From Pseudodesulfovibrio sp. JC047 (GTDB lineage Bacteria > Desulfobacterota > Desulfovibrionia > Desulfovibrionales > Desulfovibrionaceae): DNA of 64,000 bases. The notes beneath the pieces were generated by a model. The model had not been told where the DNA came from. It worked only from the letters and a program-made list of their open reading frames with translations, and did no database searches. Numbering within the stretch: position 1 is the stretch's first letter; each line of letters opens with the position of its first letter. Below, piece after piece: positions 25,205 to 34,165 of the stretch. A program made the position numbers and the translations under genes. The stretch is taken from positions 1 to 64,000 of the forward strand of contig NZ_WUEH01000012.1 of NCBI RefSeq assembly GCF_010468615.1. Reading direction: 5' to 3'.

Positions 25205-27871
25205 ATGGCACGTAAAGAGTTGGCCAAAGCCTACGAACCGTGGGATGTCGAGGAAAAGTGGGAAAACCACTGGGAAGAAAACAAGACTTTTACCCCTGAT
25301 CCCGAGGCGGAAGGCGATCCGTATTCCATCGTCATTCCTCCGCCGAACGTCACTGGCGTTCTGCATATGGGCCACGCGCTCAACCTGACCATCATGGACA
25401 TCTTGTGTCGTTTCAACCGGCAGCAGGGCAAGAATGTCCTGTGGGTGCCCGGGATGGATCACGCGGGTATCGCCACGCAGAACGTGGTCGAGCGGCAGCT
25501 CAAGGAAGAGGGTTTGACCCGGTACGACCTTGGCCGCGAAAAATTTATCGAACGTGTATGGGACTGGAAAAAGGAGAAGGGTGACCATATCCTGAGCCAG
25601 ATCCGTCGCATGGGCGCATCCGTTGACTGGAGCCGGGAATGTTTCACTTTTGACGAACAGCGCGCCAAGGCCGTTCGCAAGGTTTTTGTCGAGCTGTATG
25701 AAAAAGGTCTCATCTACAAGGGCGACTACATCATCAACTGGTGCAATCGGTGCCACACCGCCCTGGCTGACGATGAGGTCGAGCACGAGCCGAAACCCGG
25801 CAAGCTCCATCATATTGAATACAAACTTGGTGACGGGTCCGGTACCCTGACTATCGCCACCACGCGTCCCGAGACCATGCTGGCCGATACAGCCATTGCC
25901 GTGAACCCCGAGGACGATCGTTTCAACCATTTGATTGGCAAGACCGCGATCCTGCCCATCATTGGCCGCGAGTTGCCGATCATCGGTGACAAATACGTTG
26001 ATATCGAATTCGGAACCGGTTGCCTCAAGGTGACCCCCGCACACGATATGAACGACTGGGAATTGGGCCGCAAGCACAATCTCGAAGTGATTTCCATTCT
26101 GGATGAAGATGGTGTCGTCAACGAGAATGCCCCGGAACGATATCAGGGACTCGACACCGTGGCCGCGCGCAAGCTCATCCTCGAAGAACTCGACGAACTC
26201 GGACAGCTCAAATCCATCGAGGACCACGATCACAAGGTCGGCGTGTGTTATCGCTGCAAATCCGTGATCGAGCCGCATGTTTCCACCCAGTGGTTCGTGT
26301 CCATGAAGCCGCTGGCTGAAAAGGCCCGTGCCGCCATCCCGTCCAAAACCCAGATTTTCCCGGAACATTGGACCAAGACGTATTACAACTGGTTGGACGA
26401 AATTCGTGACTGGTGTATTTCTCGTCAGATTTGGTGGGGGCATCGTATCCCGGCCTGGACCTGTGAGGAGTGCGGTGAATTGACCGTGGCCGTGGATGAT
26501 CCGACCTGTTGCTGCAAGTGTGGGTCAAAGAAGATCGTTCGAGACGAAGATGTGCTCGACACCTGGTTCTCGTCCGCCCTGTGGCCATTTTCCACCATGG
26601 GCTGGCCCGATGAGACCAAGGAATTGGCGAAATATTACCCGACGTCCTGCCTGGTCACCGGCTTTGATATCCTGTTTTTCTGGGTGGCCCGCATGATGAT
26701 GATGGGGCTTGAATTCATGGATGAGATTCCGTTCCACCATGTGTATATTCACGCGTTGGTCCGGGATGAAAAGGGCAAGAAGATGAGCAAGTCCACGGGC
26801 AATGTCATTGACCCTCTGGACATGATCAAGAAATATGGTGCTGATGCCCTGCGTTTTACTCTGACGAGCTTCGCTGCCATGGGCCGCGACATCAAGCTCT
26901 CGGAACAGCGAATTGAAGGCTACAAGCACTTCATGAATAAAATTTGGAATGCGACCCGGTTCGCCATGATGAATCTGCCGGAAGAAATTCCGGCGGTTAC
27001 GTTGTCTGAAGCGGATGGGCTGGCCAACAAGTGGATTCTGCACCGCCTCGAAGAGGTCAAGCTGGCGATCACCAAGGCCACTGAGGAATACAAGTTCAAC
27101 GAGATCGCCCAGATTCTCTACAAGTTTATCTGGAGTGAGTTCTGCGACTGGTATCTGGAGATGGTCAAGCCTGCGCTGTACGGTGAAGACGAACAGGCCA
27201 AGGCCGCGACACAAGTGGTGTTGTGGACGGTGCTGTCCGAAATCATGGTTCTGTTGCACCCGGTGACGCCGTTCATCACGCAGGAAATCTGGTCCGTGCT
27301 GCCCCGTCCGGCTGGCGATGACCGGTCCGATGATATCGCGACCCTGCCGTTCCCCGAGACTCGGGATGCGTGTCTGGATGCGGCCAGTGTCAAGGACATG
27401 GAATTGTTCATGGGCGTGGTGTCCGGTGTGCGGAATATCCGGACCGAACTGTTGATCGAACCGGCCAGAAAGCTGGATTTGCTCATCAAGACCGTGTCCG
27501 ATGCCGACAAGGCCGTGCTCGAAGCTAATATTACCTTGATTCAGTCCTTGGCCCGGGTAGACACCGTGACCATTGGTCCTGATGTGGTCGCTCCCAAGGC
27601 ATCCGGCGCAGCCGTGGTGCAGGGCAACGAAGTGTCGGTCCCGCTGGAAGGCGTGGTGGACTTCGAGTCTGAACTGGCCCGTCTGGACAAGAATATGGTC
27701 AAACTTGAAAAGACCATGAAGGGTGTATCCGGCAAATTGGCCAACCCCGGCTTCGTGAACAACGCTCCCGAAGCGGTTGTCGAAGGCGAGAAGAGAAAAT
27801 TGGCTGAAATGGACGAAGAAAAAACCAAACTGTCCGAACTCAAGGCCCGCCTTGAAAGCGTGATGGGATAA
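25205..27871 (+). CDS. valS: valyl-tRNA synthetase
   Basis: An 888-residue class Ia synthetase that charges tRNA-Val. The HIGH motif is HMGHAL in PPPNVTGVLHMGHAL (about 47-58), and KMSKS is in GKKMSKSTGN (about 525). The CP1 editing domain (TTRPETMLADTAIAV) is intact, zinc-like Cys pairs are present (WTCEECGELTV and CCCKCGSKK), and the C-terminal coiled-coil arm of ValRS follows (LARLDKNMVKLEKTMKGV). AAGGAAGG precedes the ATG. Length is normal for ValRS. Confidence 0.97.
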   Translation: MARKELAKAYEPWDVEEKWENHWEENKTFTPDPEAEGDPYSIVIPPPNVTGVLHMGHALNLTIMDILCRFNRQQGKNVLWVPGMDHAGIATQNVVERQLKEEGLTRYDLGREKFIERVWDWKKEKGDHILSQIRRMGASVDWSRECFTFDEQRAKAVRKVFVELYEKGLIYKGDYIINWCNRCHTALADDEVEHEPKPGKLHHIEYKLGDGSGTLTIATTRPETMLADTAIAVNPEDDRFNHLIGKTAILPIIGRELPIIGDKYVDIEFGTGCLKVTPAHDMNDWELGRKHNLEVISILDEDGVVNENAPERYQGLDTVAARKLILEELDELGQLKSIEDHDHKVGVCYRCKSVIEPHVSTQWFVSMKPLAEKARAAIPSKTQIFPEHWTKTYYNWLDEIRDWCISRQIWWGHRIPAWTCEECGELTVAVDDPTCCCKCGSKKIVRDEDVLDTWFSSALWPFSTMGWPDETKELAKYYPTSCLVTGFDILFFWVARMMMMGLEFMDEIPFHHVYIHALVRDEKGKKMSKSTGNVIDPLDMIKKYGADALRFTLTSFAAMGRDIKLSEQRIEGYKHFMNKIWNATRFAMMNLPEEIPAVTLSEADGLANKWILHRLEEVKLAITKATEEYKFNEIAQILYKFIWSEFCDWYLEMVKPALYGEDEQAKAATQVVLWTVLSEIMVLLHPVTPFITQEIWSVLPRPAGDDRSDDIATLPFPETRDACLDAASVKDMELFMGVVSGVRNIRTELLIEPARKLDLLIKTVSDADKAVLEANITLIQSLARVDTVTIGPDVVAPKASGAAVVQGNEVSVPLEGVVDFESELARLDKNMVKLEKTMKGVSGKLANPGFVNNAPEAVVEGEKRKLAEMDEEKTKLSELKARLESVMG

Positions 27872-27885
27872 ATTGTCTTCATTCC

Positions 27886-27915
27886 GGGAGCGGTTTCGAT
27901 CATGAAGCCGCCCTC
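27886..27915 (+). terminator. hairpin after valS, possible terminator
   Basis: GCGGTTTC pairs with GAAGCCGC (one G-T pair) around a 6-base loop, 18 bases after the valS stop, and partly extends outward with GGG/CCTC. The tail (GGTTCTTTCA) is only weakly T-rich. It may be a weak terminator between valS and cobA-hemD. Confidence 0.35.
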
Positions 27916-28020
27916 GGTTCTTTCACCTGAACTTGTACCGCGTCGTCAAGAGTTCGGGAATGCAAATGATATTTATTGGCGACGCGCGGCACAGTCCTTT
28001 TGCTTGTGCCAGAAACATCA

Positions 28021-28089
28021 GCACCCCGTTTTCCCCCTCACTCGCGAAGCGGCCCACGCGTTTCGGAAAGGAGAAAGGGATGGGGGTGC
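28021..28089 (+). promoter_or_regulatory. long imperfect hairpin beside the cobA-hemD start
   Basis: GCACCCC at 28021-28027 is complementary to GGGGTGC at 28083-28089, and inner parts (TTTTC and CTC against GAG and GGGA) also pair in places. The 3' arm ends one base before the GGAGG ribosome binding site of cobA-hemD. The block also contains GCGAAGCG, like the core of the repeats near position 200, so it may be a related intergenic element. No B12-box is present. Confidence 0.35.
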
Positions 28090-28102
28090 GGAGGCAAACA
28101 TC

Positions 28103-29611
28103 ATGGCAAACGTATTTCTTGTTGGAGCCGGCCCGGGTGATCCGGGAATGCTCACATTGCGTGCAAAGGAAATCATCGAGACCTGCGACATCATGATTTA
28201 CGACTATCTGGCCAACGCCGACTTTTTGAAGTGGTGCAAGCCGGAGTGTGAAATTTTGTATGTGGGCAAAAAGGGTGGAGATCACACCCTGCCGCAGGAT
28301 AAAATCAACGATCTGATCGTGGAAAAAGCTCGGTCCGGCAAGGTTATTTGCCGACTCAAGGGCGGCGATCCCTATGTCTTTGGTCGTGGCGGCGAAGAAG
28401 GCGAGGAATTGGTCGAGGCCGGTATTGATTTCGAAGTCGTTCCAGGTATCACCGCAGGTGTGGCCGCCGCAGCCTATGCCGGTATTCCGGTCACCCATCG
28501 CGATCACACGACCTCTGTCTGTTTTATTACCGGACATGAGGACCCGACCAAGAGCCAATCCGGTAACAATTGGGCCGTGTACGGGCAATCCACATCCACA
28601 CTGGTTTTTTATATGGGTGTGGGCAACCTGCCCATGATTGCCAAGAATCTCATGGACAATGGTCGTGCCGTTGATACGCCAGTCGCTTTGGTGCGCTGGG
28701 GGACCCGGTGCAACCAGACGTCCTTTGTTTCCACTTTGGAAAATGTGGCTGAAGAGGCCAAAAAACGCGATTGGAAGGCCCCGTCCATCATTATTGTCGG
28801 TGGGGTGTGTTCCCTGCATGACAAGCTGGCGTGGTTCGAGAAGAAACCCATGCTCGGCCAGGGCGTGGTTGTGACCCGCGCTCGTGAACAGGCGTCCGGG
28901 CTGGTCGATGTCTTGCGCGGCCACGGTGCCTGTGTCCACGAGTTCCCGACCATTTCCGTGGAACCACTCGCTGACTATATGGCTGTCGAGACCGCGATCT
29001 TGCAGTTGGCCAGATATCAATGGACGATTTTCACCTCGGTGAATGGCGTGAAATTCTTTTGGAAACAACTCAAGGAAATCGGTTTGGATTCCCGTATCTT
29101 CTGCGGAATGCAGGTGGCGGCGATCGGACCGGCCACGGCGGACGCATTGCGCTCCCGTGGGATCGAGCCGGATTTTGTACCGGAAAAATATGTGGCTGAA
29201 CATGTGGTCAAGGGGCTGCTCGAACTGGATATTCAGGGAGCGGATGTCCTCATTCCCCGCGCCAAGGTCGCCCGTGAAGTCCTGCCCGAAGCATTGAAAA
29301 AGGCCGGATGCAACGTCACGGTGCTGCCAGTGTACGAAACCAAACTCGTCCAGGCTTCCGGGGATGACATGGAAGCATCGCTGACCAATGGTGAAATTCA
29401 GTATGTGACGTTCACCTCGTCCAGCACGGTAGAGAACTTTTTTGCATTGGTCTCACCCGATGTTTTCAAGAAGTACCCTGAAGTGAAGATCGCCTCCATT
29501 GGACCGATTACTTCTGACACCGTCAGGAAATTCGGCTTTACGCCAAGTCTGGAACCGGAGGATTACACGATTCCCGGTCTGGTGGCGGAATTAGTCAAGG
29601 ATACGGAATAA
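28103..29611 (+). CDS. cobA-hemD: uroporphyrinogen-III C-methyltransferase / uroporphyrinogen-III synthase fusion
   Basis: A 502-residue fusion. Residues 1-245 are SUMT (CobA): VFLVGAGPGDPGMLT, RLKGGDPYVFGRGGEE and VPGITAGVAAAAYAGIPVTHR. Residues about 250-500 are HemD, with VVVTRAREQASG, FTSVNGVKFFW and FTSSSTVENFF. The fusion would convert hydroxymethylbilane to uroporphyrinogen III and methylate it twice to precorrin-2, the branch point to siroheme, heme (by the siroheme route) and B12. GGAGG precedes ATG 28103. A strong terminator follows. Confidence 0.95.
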   Translation: MANVFLVGAGPGDPGMLTLRAKEIIETCDIMIYDYLANADFLKWCKPECEILYVGKKGGDHTLPQDKINDLIVEKARSGKVICRLKGGDPYVFGRGGEEGEELVEAGIDFEVVPGITAGVAAAAYAGIPVTHRDHTTSVCFITGHEDPTKSQSGNNWAVYGQSTSTLVFYMGVGNLPMIAKNLMDNGRAVDTPVALVRWGTRCNQTSFVSTLENVAEEAKKRDWKAPSIIIVGGVCSLHDKLAWFEKKPMLGQGVVVTRAREQASGLVDVLRGHGACVHEFPTISVEPLADYMAVETAILQLARYQWTIFTSVNGVKFFWKQLKEIGLDSRIFCGMQVAAIGPATADALRSRGIEPDFVPEKYVAEHVVKGLLELDIQGADVLIPRAKVAREVLPEALKKAGCNVTVLPVYETKLVQASGDDMEASLTNGEIQYVTFTSSSTVENFFALVSPDVFKKYPEVKIASIGPITSDTVRKFGFTPSLEPEDYTIPGLVAELVKDTE

Positions 29612-29633
29612 CGATTTTGAAAAGGCTTTTGAC

Positions 29634-29668
29634 AAGGGCTTTGACCATGTGGTTGAAGCCCTTTTTTT
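29634..29668 (+). terminator. intrinsic terminator after cobA-hemD
   Basis: A 13-bp stem, AAGGGCTTTGACC against GGTTGAAGCCCTT, with a 4-base loop is followed by a run of T. It separates cobA-hemD from the convergent binding-protein gene, whose stop is 14 bases away. Confidence 0.92.
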
Positions 29669-29681
29669 GTTGGATGGCGTG

Positions 29682-30428
29682 TTATCGATAGCGTGCTATA
29701 ATGCGATCGAGTTCGCCTGAGATCGTGAGGTGGTCGAGGGCCTTTTGGAGTTTGTTGACCGTGGCCGGGTCCATGGATGGATTCACTCCGAAGGAGAAAG
29801 CATTGTCCATGAGTGGGTAGACGCTTTCAAACAGGTCTGGGTCCGCCCCCAGCTTTTTGATATGATGTGAAAAAGCGAGTTCCGGTATGGCGATCAGATC
29901 AATGCGACCAGAGAGCAGTTTCTGGACGTTCAGTTGAATGTCATGCAAACGCTGGATATTTTGGTTTGGCACGCCGTGCGCGGTCAGCGCGTGATCGGAC
30001 GCACTTTTTCGCACCGTTCCGATGGAATAGTGCCGAGTGTCGGCTACCAGGTCTCGAATGACGATTTTCTTGTTTTTAGGGGCAATGAGGCTGCTTTTGA
30101 TGTGGACAATCGGTCCGATCCATTGGAAGTGCTTTTCTCGTTCAGGAGTTCTTGCCATGCAAAAGAGGATGGCATTGGGTTCGTCCTGGAGTTTTTGATA
30201 CGCTCTGGCCCACGGCAGGATCTGGATGTCGTCGCGGGTGAGTGGCACCTGAGCAATCTCGGTCATTCTGAACAGGATATCTGTTGCCAGACCGGATATC
30301 CCTTCTGCTGATGTATAGTTGAAGGGAGGATTCTCTTCCGTCAGAAAAAGTATCTTCTGGGCTTTGGCCGAAGCGGTCCCTAGAATGACGGTGTATAAAA
30401 AGGCGAATGCCCACAGTGCTTTTTTCAT
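29682..30428 (-). CDS. orphan SBP_bac_3-like periplasmic protein
   Basis: A 248-residue protein with signal peptide (KALWAFAFLYTVILGTASAKA) and the family 3 solute-binding fold: FLTEENPPFNYTSAEGISGL at the mature start, ILPWARAYQKLQDEPNA, and LLSGRIDLIAIPE. This subfamily is common as orphan binding proteins beside sensory genes. No ABC permease is adjacent. The start ATG 30428 is chosen for its signal peptide; the frame is open to 30617. The ribosome binding site is weak. Confidence 0.8.
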   Translation of the reverse strand: MKKALWAFAFLYTVILGTASAKAQKILFLTEENPPFNYTSAEGISGLATDILFRMTEIAQVPLTRDDIQILPWARAYQKLQDEPNAILFCMARTPEREKHFQWIGPIVHIKSSLIAPKNKKIVIRDLVADTRHYSIGTVRKSASDHALTAHGVPNQNIQRLHDIQLNVQKLLSGRIDLIAIPELAFSHHIKKLGADPDLFESVYPLMDNAFSFGVNPSMDPATVNKLQKALDHLTISGELDRIIARYR

Positions 30429-30634
30429 AGTAGAGACAGACAATACGATGTTAGATGTGCCCTCACCCCTGTTGTGACAAAACCTCAGTAGGGAAGCAAT
30501 GTTTTTACAGATATTTGCACGCGATGTTGTACTGTGGCTGCTTGTGGAAAATCCGCGCTTGAAAAAATGGGCGGATTGGGCCAAGTTCGGGCCTGGAGAA
30601 AAACACCTTCTGGACATATTTCAAGGGAGTATTC

Positions 30635-31339
30635 ATGCCATTGCCCATAGCCGTTCTCGTGTCTGGGAGCGGGTCGAATCTGCAATCCATCATCGATCGG
30701 GTCGAAGCCGGAGTACTGGATGTCGAAATCAAGCTGGTCATATCCAACAAGGCCGATGCCTACGGGCTTGAACGAGCCAGACTCCACGGCATTCCCACAC
30801 GGGTTCTGCTGCATACCGACCATGCCTCCAGAGAAGCCTTTGATGCCGAAATGGTCCGGGCGATCACGGAGAGTGGTGTCGGTCCTGAGGGTGTGGTCGT
30901 CATGGCTGGATTCATGCGTATCGTGACCCATGTTTTTCTCGGTGCATTTGAAAATCGGGTCATCAACATTCATCCGGCGTTGTTGCCGTCGTTCCCCGGT
31001 GTGCATGGGCAGGACGACGCCGCAAAGTATGGCGTCACGATTGCCGGGTGTACGGTTCATTTTGTCGATGAGGAAATGGACCATGGGCCGGTTATCATTC
31101 AGGCCGCTGTTCCCTGCCTGGCAGGCGAAGGTGGCGATGGCCTCGGATCGCGTATTTTGGAAATGGAACATCGGGTCTTTCCACAGGCCTTGCAATGGCT
31201 CGCAGAAGGACGACTCGAAATCGAGGATCGGTCCGTGCGGCTGAAACCGGCAGAAAAAAAACAGGCCATCCAACCTGTCGCGGGTGTCGATAAAGAGACT
31301 CGTGCATTGATTTGGCCACCATTGGAAGCGGGGTTTTAA
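30635..31339 (+). CDS. purN: phosphoribosylglycinamide formyltransferase
   Basis: A 234-residue PurN that transfers formyl from 10-formyltetrahydrofolate to GAR in purine synthesis. The motifs are VLVSGSGSNLQSI, the FMRIVTHVFL segment, NIHPALLPSFPG and a catalytic Asp in EEMDHGPVI. It has about 20 more C-terminal residues than E. coli PurN. AAGGGAG precedes the ATG. It is followed after six bases by an exonuclease gene. Confidence 0.95.
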   Translation: MPLPIAVLVSGSGSNLQSIIDRVEAGVLDVEIKLVISNKADAYGLERARLHGIPTRVLLHTDHASREAFDAEMVRAITESGVGPEGVVVMAGFMRIVTHVFLGAFENRVINIHPALLPSFPGVHGQDDAAKYGVTIAGCTVHFVDEEMDHGPVIIQAAVPCLAGEGGDGLGSRILEMEHRVFPQALQWLAEGRLEIEDRSVRLKPAEKKQAIQPVAGVDKETRALIWPPLEAGF

Positions 31340-31345
31340 ACGGGT

Positions 31346-31888
31346 ATGTCACTGCATTCTATTGAAGATGTTCGATTTGTAGCTATTGATTTTGAAACGG
31401 CTGATCCCAAACGGGATTCCGCCTGTGCCGTTGGCATTGTCGTGGTGGACAAGGGTGAAATCGTCACCCGGGATTACCGGCTTATTCGGCCTCCCCGGAA
31501 GAAGTTCAACCCATTTTGCGTTCGGGTCCATGGCCTGCATTGGGAAGATGTGTGTGATGAACCGAGTTTCGGCGACCTATGGCCGGAGCTGGAACCGCTT
31601 TTCACGGATGCTGATTTCATTGTGGCGCACAATGCGCCTTTTGATAAGTCAGTCTTGCACACCTGCTGCAAGGAATCCGGGTGGAACGCTCCGCCGCAAC
31701 CGTTTTTGTGTACGGTCCAGTTATCTCGGACCACGTGGGAACTGGCGTCCAATAAACTGCCCAGCGTGTGCGATCATCTCGGGATTGCGTTGAATCACCA
31801 TAATGCGGCGTCCGATGCAGAAGCGTGTGCGCTTATTGCGGTCAATGGTCTGCGGGAGAACCCGCATTTCATGGACCGGATTTTTTAG
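31346..31888 (+). CDS. DnaQ-family 3'-5' exonuclease
   Basis: A 180-residue DEDDh exonuclease. The metal motifs are AIDFETADP (ExoI), HNAPFDKSVL (ExoII) and HHNAASDAEA (ExoIII, with His and Asp). It could proofread or act in repair or RNA trimming. It is a stand-alone domain, without the DNA polymerase III core or a BRCT domain. It starts six bases after purN and is probably co-transcribed with it. Confidence 0.9.
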   Translation: MSLHSIEDVRFVAIDFETADPKRDSACAVGIVVVDKGEIVTRDYRLIRPPRKKFNPFCVRVHGLHWEDVCDEPSFGDLWPELEPLFTDADFIVAHNAPFDKSVLHTCCKESGWNAPPQPFLCTVQLSRTTWELASNKLPSVCDHLGIALNHHNAASDAEACALIAVNGLRENPHFMDRIF

Positions 31889-31968
31889 ATAGCATGAGAA
31901 GGGGCACTCTTTGTCCGGGGATTTGTCCTGTGGATGTGGGTGTTTTGTGCCGTTTTCTTGGCTTTCGC

Positions 31969-31992
31969 GACACCACCGTGTAGCGTGGTGTC
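31969..31992 (+). promoter_or_regulatory. perfect hairpin in the cobM leader
   Basis: GACACCAC pairs exactly with GTGGTGTC around an 8-base loop, about 40 bases before the cobM start. There is no T tract, so it is not an ordinary terminator. The sequence AGCGTGGT appears in the 3' side and again at 32013. Whether it regulates cobM or ends the exonuclease message is unknown. Confidence 0.35.
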
Positions 31993-32030
31993 ATCGTCAT
32001 GAATTTTCAAACAGCGTGGTATAAAATTAT

Positions 32031-32798
32031 ATGGGTCTGACAAATGTGTATTTCATTGGAGCAGGACCGGGTGATCCTGAATTGCTGACTGTCAAGGGGC
32101 AGCGGTTGATCAAGGAGGCTGATCTGGTCTTGTATGCCGGGTCATTGGTGCCTCTGGAGGTCATTTCCGGAACCAAGCCCGGCGCACGGGTGGCGGACTC
32201 TGCGCCGTTGAATTTGGAAGAAACCCATGCCCTGATGATGGAGACTGTTCAGGCCGGTGGCACGGTGGCGCGAGTACACACGGGAGATCCGTCCCTGTAC
32301 GGGGCCATCCGTGAACAGATGGCCCTGCTTGATCGGGATGGGGTGTCGTATGCGGTCATTCCCGGTGTCACGGCTGGATTTGCGGCTGCGGCTGCGGCCA
32401 CCCGGTCATACACCGTTCCGGAAGTGACTCAGACCCTGATTTTTACTCGATTGGCCGGGAAAACACCGGTCCCTGAAGCCGAGGCCTTGCGCCGATTGGC
32501 GTCTCATGGTTCGGCCATGTGCATTTATTTATCCGCAGGCAATCCCGAAGGTATTCAGACGGAACTGCTGGCAGGAGGCCTGGCCGAATCCACGCTGGTG
32601 GTCATGGCATATCGAGTGGGATGGCCGGAACAACGAGTGGTCGAGGCCCAGCTCGGCAATCTGGCTCAGACCGCGCGGGAGAACGATTTTGTGCGTCAGA
32701 CCGTGTTCCTGATCTTGCCGGGACAGGGTGTTGACGATGCGGGCACGGCCCAGTCCTTGCTGTATGATGAGAATTTCACGCATATGTTCCGAAAATAG
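32031..32798 (+). CDS. cobM: precorrin-4/cobalt-precorrin-4 C11-methyltransferase
   Basis: A 255-residue tetrapyrrole methyltransferase. VYFIGAGPGDPELLTVKGQR is the SAM-binding start, YAGSLVP marks the CobM/CbiF subgroup, and VHTGDPSLYGAI with VIPGVTAGFAAAAAATRSYT completes the core. It methylates C11 of (cobalt-)precorrin-4. The anaerobic partners (cbiD, cbiG) in the window indicate the cobalt-early route, so CbiF is the better name. No ribosome binding site is obvious. Confidence 0.93.
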   Translation: MGLTNVYFIGAGPGDPELLTVKGQRLIKEADLVLYAGSLVPLEVISGTKPGARVADSAPLNLEETHALMMETVQAGGTVARVHTGDPSLYGAIREQMALLDRDGVSYAVIPGVTAGFAAAAAATRSYTVPEVTQTLIFTRLAGKTPVPEAEALRRLASHGSAMCIYLSAGNPEGIQTELLAGGLAESTLVVMAYRVGWPEQRVVEAQLGNLAQTARENDFVRQTVFLILPGQGVDDAGTAQSLLYDENFTHMFRK

Positions 32799-32898
32799 CA
32801 ATGGTTCGGCGCGGTCGTCTCTTTTCGCCGAAATGCGAGAGAGCGTGACAATGCGTCATGACGTTCGCCTGGATTGTCTTAACCCAAGGAGAAATGTG

Positions 32899-33306
32899 GT
32901 GGAAACGCTCCGTGTGCAGACCCGTTCCCGGGAAGCAATGGTGGATATCACGCAGGCCGTGCAACAGCGGATTCGGGAAAAGGGATGGTCGGATGGCGTG
33001 CTGATGGTGTATTGTCCGCACACCACGGGAGCCATCACCATCAACGAGGGGGCCGATCCCGATGTGGTGCGGGATATCCTCGTGAATTTGCGGGCACTTG
33101 TTCCGTTACATGGTGACTATCTGCACGCCGAGGGCAATTCCGATGCGCATATCAAATCCAGTCTGTTTGGGTGCGATCAGCATGTGATCGTTGCGGACGG
33201 AGTCCTTCAGCTCGGGACATGGCAGAAGCTGTACTTCTGTGAATTTGATGGGCCAAGAACGCGTACCGTGTGGATGCAGTGGATGGCTTCGACCTGCGAA
33301 CAGTAA
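32899..33306 (+). CDS. yjbQ: YjbQ-family (UPF0047) protein
   Basis: A 135-residue protein of the YjbQ family, which has secondary thiamine-phosphate synthase activity in E. coli, although the physiological role is uncertain. The conserved stretch is present: VYCPHTTGAITINEGADPDV, then LHAEGNSDAHIKSSLFG and GTWQKLYFCEFDGPRTR. I chose GTG 32899, seven bases after AAGGAG; GTG 32896 is possible. A perfect 10-base palindrome (CGTCATGACG at 32854) lies upstream. Confidence 0.9.
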   Translation: METLRVQTRSREAMVDITQAVQQRIREKGWSDGVLMVYCPHTTGAITINEGADPDVVRDILVNLRALVPLHGDYLHAEGNSDAHIKSSLFGCDQHVIVADGVLQLGTWQKLYFCEFDGPRTRTVWMQWMASTCEQ

Positions 33307-33366
33307 CACGATGGAGCGCGTTTTCGTGTTGTGACGGAGCGTGTTCATCATTCAGGGAATGGTGTG

Positions 33367-33639
33367 ATGAAAAATAGTCACCGGTTCTTTAGTAATACCG
33401 ATTGTCAGTATTTCCCGTGTCACAAGACCAGTCGGCCGGAACGGTTCAACTGTCTGTTCTGTTATTGTCCGTTGTATTTCTTTGAGGAATGCGGCGGCAA
33501 CTACCGACTTTTGAAATCCGGGGTCAAGGACTGCACCGCCTGTCTCATCCCACATACATATGAAGGGTATGACCACATTCTGGCCAAGTTGCGGGAACGG
33601 TTCGCCGTGATCCGTGGTGAGACTTCTTCGGAGGAGTGA
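33367..33639 (+). CDS. cysteine-rich small domain protein
   Basis: A 90-residue protein with eight cysteines at 13, 18, 29, 32, 34, 42, 56 and 59. The pattern CLFCYCPLYFFEECGGNY followed by KDCTACLIPH matches the cysteine-rich small domain of Pfam PF04071, a presumed metal-binding module often found with cobalamin genes. It starts 60 bases after yjbQ on the same strand, with AGGGAA upstream. The function is unknown. Confidence 0.82.
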   Translation: MKNSHRFFSNTDCQYFPCHKTSRPERFNCLFCYCPLYFFEECGGNYRLLKSGVKDCTACLIPHTYEGYDHILAKLRERFAVIRGETSSEE

Positions 33640-33645
33640 GCGGGG

Positions 33646-34092
33646 CTATTTGGTATGTCTGTTCACTGAGAATGGTGAATGGGTCATGTACAGATTCAGC
33701 TCCCTTTCGAGGCGATTCCTTTCCCAGGTAGCCGCCCGGGCTTGCGCTTCAAGGTCATGCTTGGGATTTTGAAATCGGGAAATGGCTACAAAGCAGTGCT
33801 TGATCCTTTGCAGGTCTTCGTGCCGACGTTTTCTCCAGAAATAATACGCCAGTATTTTGGCCGCACTTTTGATGTCTTCCTTGGAATACGGGAGCATTGA
33901 TTCATCCAGTGGGTGGTCGCTTTCGTCTTCAACGAGTGGAAGCACCGCCATCAGGACATCTTTGGACCGGTGTAAGGATTCCCGGCTGATCCGATAGATT
34001 TTCACCTTTCGTTTGCGAAGGACATACCATTTGAGCAGATAGAGCAGAAAGGTCGTGACAAGGATGCCGACCCAGACCTGGGTGTCGATCAT
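33646..34092 (-). CDS. membrane-anchored helical mini-protein
   Basis: A 148-residue protein with one membrane helix near the N-terminus (about 7-24, VGILVTTFLLYLLKWYVL) and a basic, helical cytoplasmic part (KEDIKSAAKILAYYFWRKRR). It has no recognised domain. It is downstream of the HD-GYP gene on the same strand with a gap of 73 bases, so it may share its transcript. Confidence 0.65.
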   Translation of the reverse strand: MIDTQVWVGILVTTFLLYLLKWYVLRKRKVKIYRISRESLHRSKDVLMAVLPLVEDESDHPLDESMLPYSKEDIKSAAKILAYYFWRKRRHEDLQRIKHCFVAISRFQNPKHDLEAQARAATWERNRLERELNLYMTHSPFSVNRHTK

Positions 34093-34165
34093 GTGGATTC
34101 TCCGATGGCGTGCGTGGCTGGCGGTGGTGTCATGGCGTGTGGGAACAGTGAAGTGACCGACGGCA

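Noticed and set aside
27872-28102. Cobalamin riboswitch before cobA-hemD
   Set aside because: No B12-box or the related conserved core can be found; only a plain hairpin is present.
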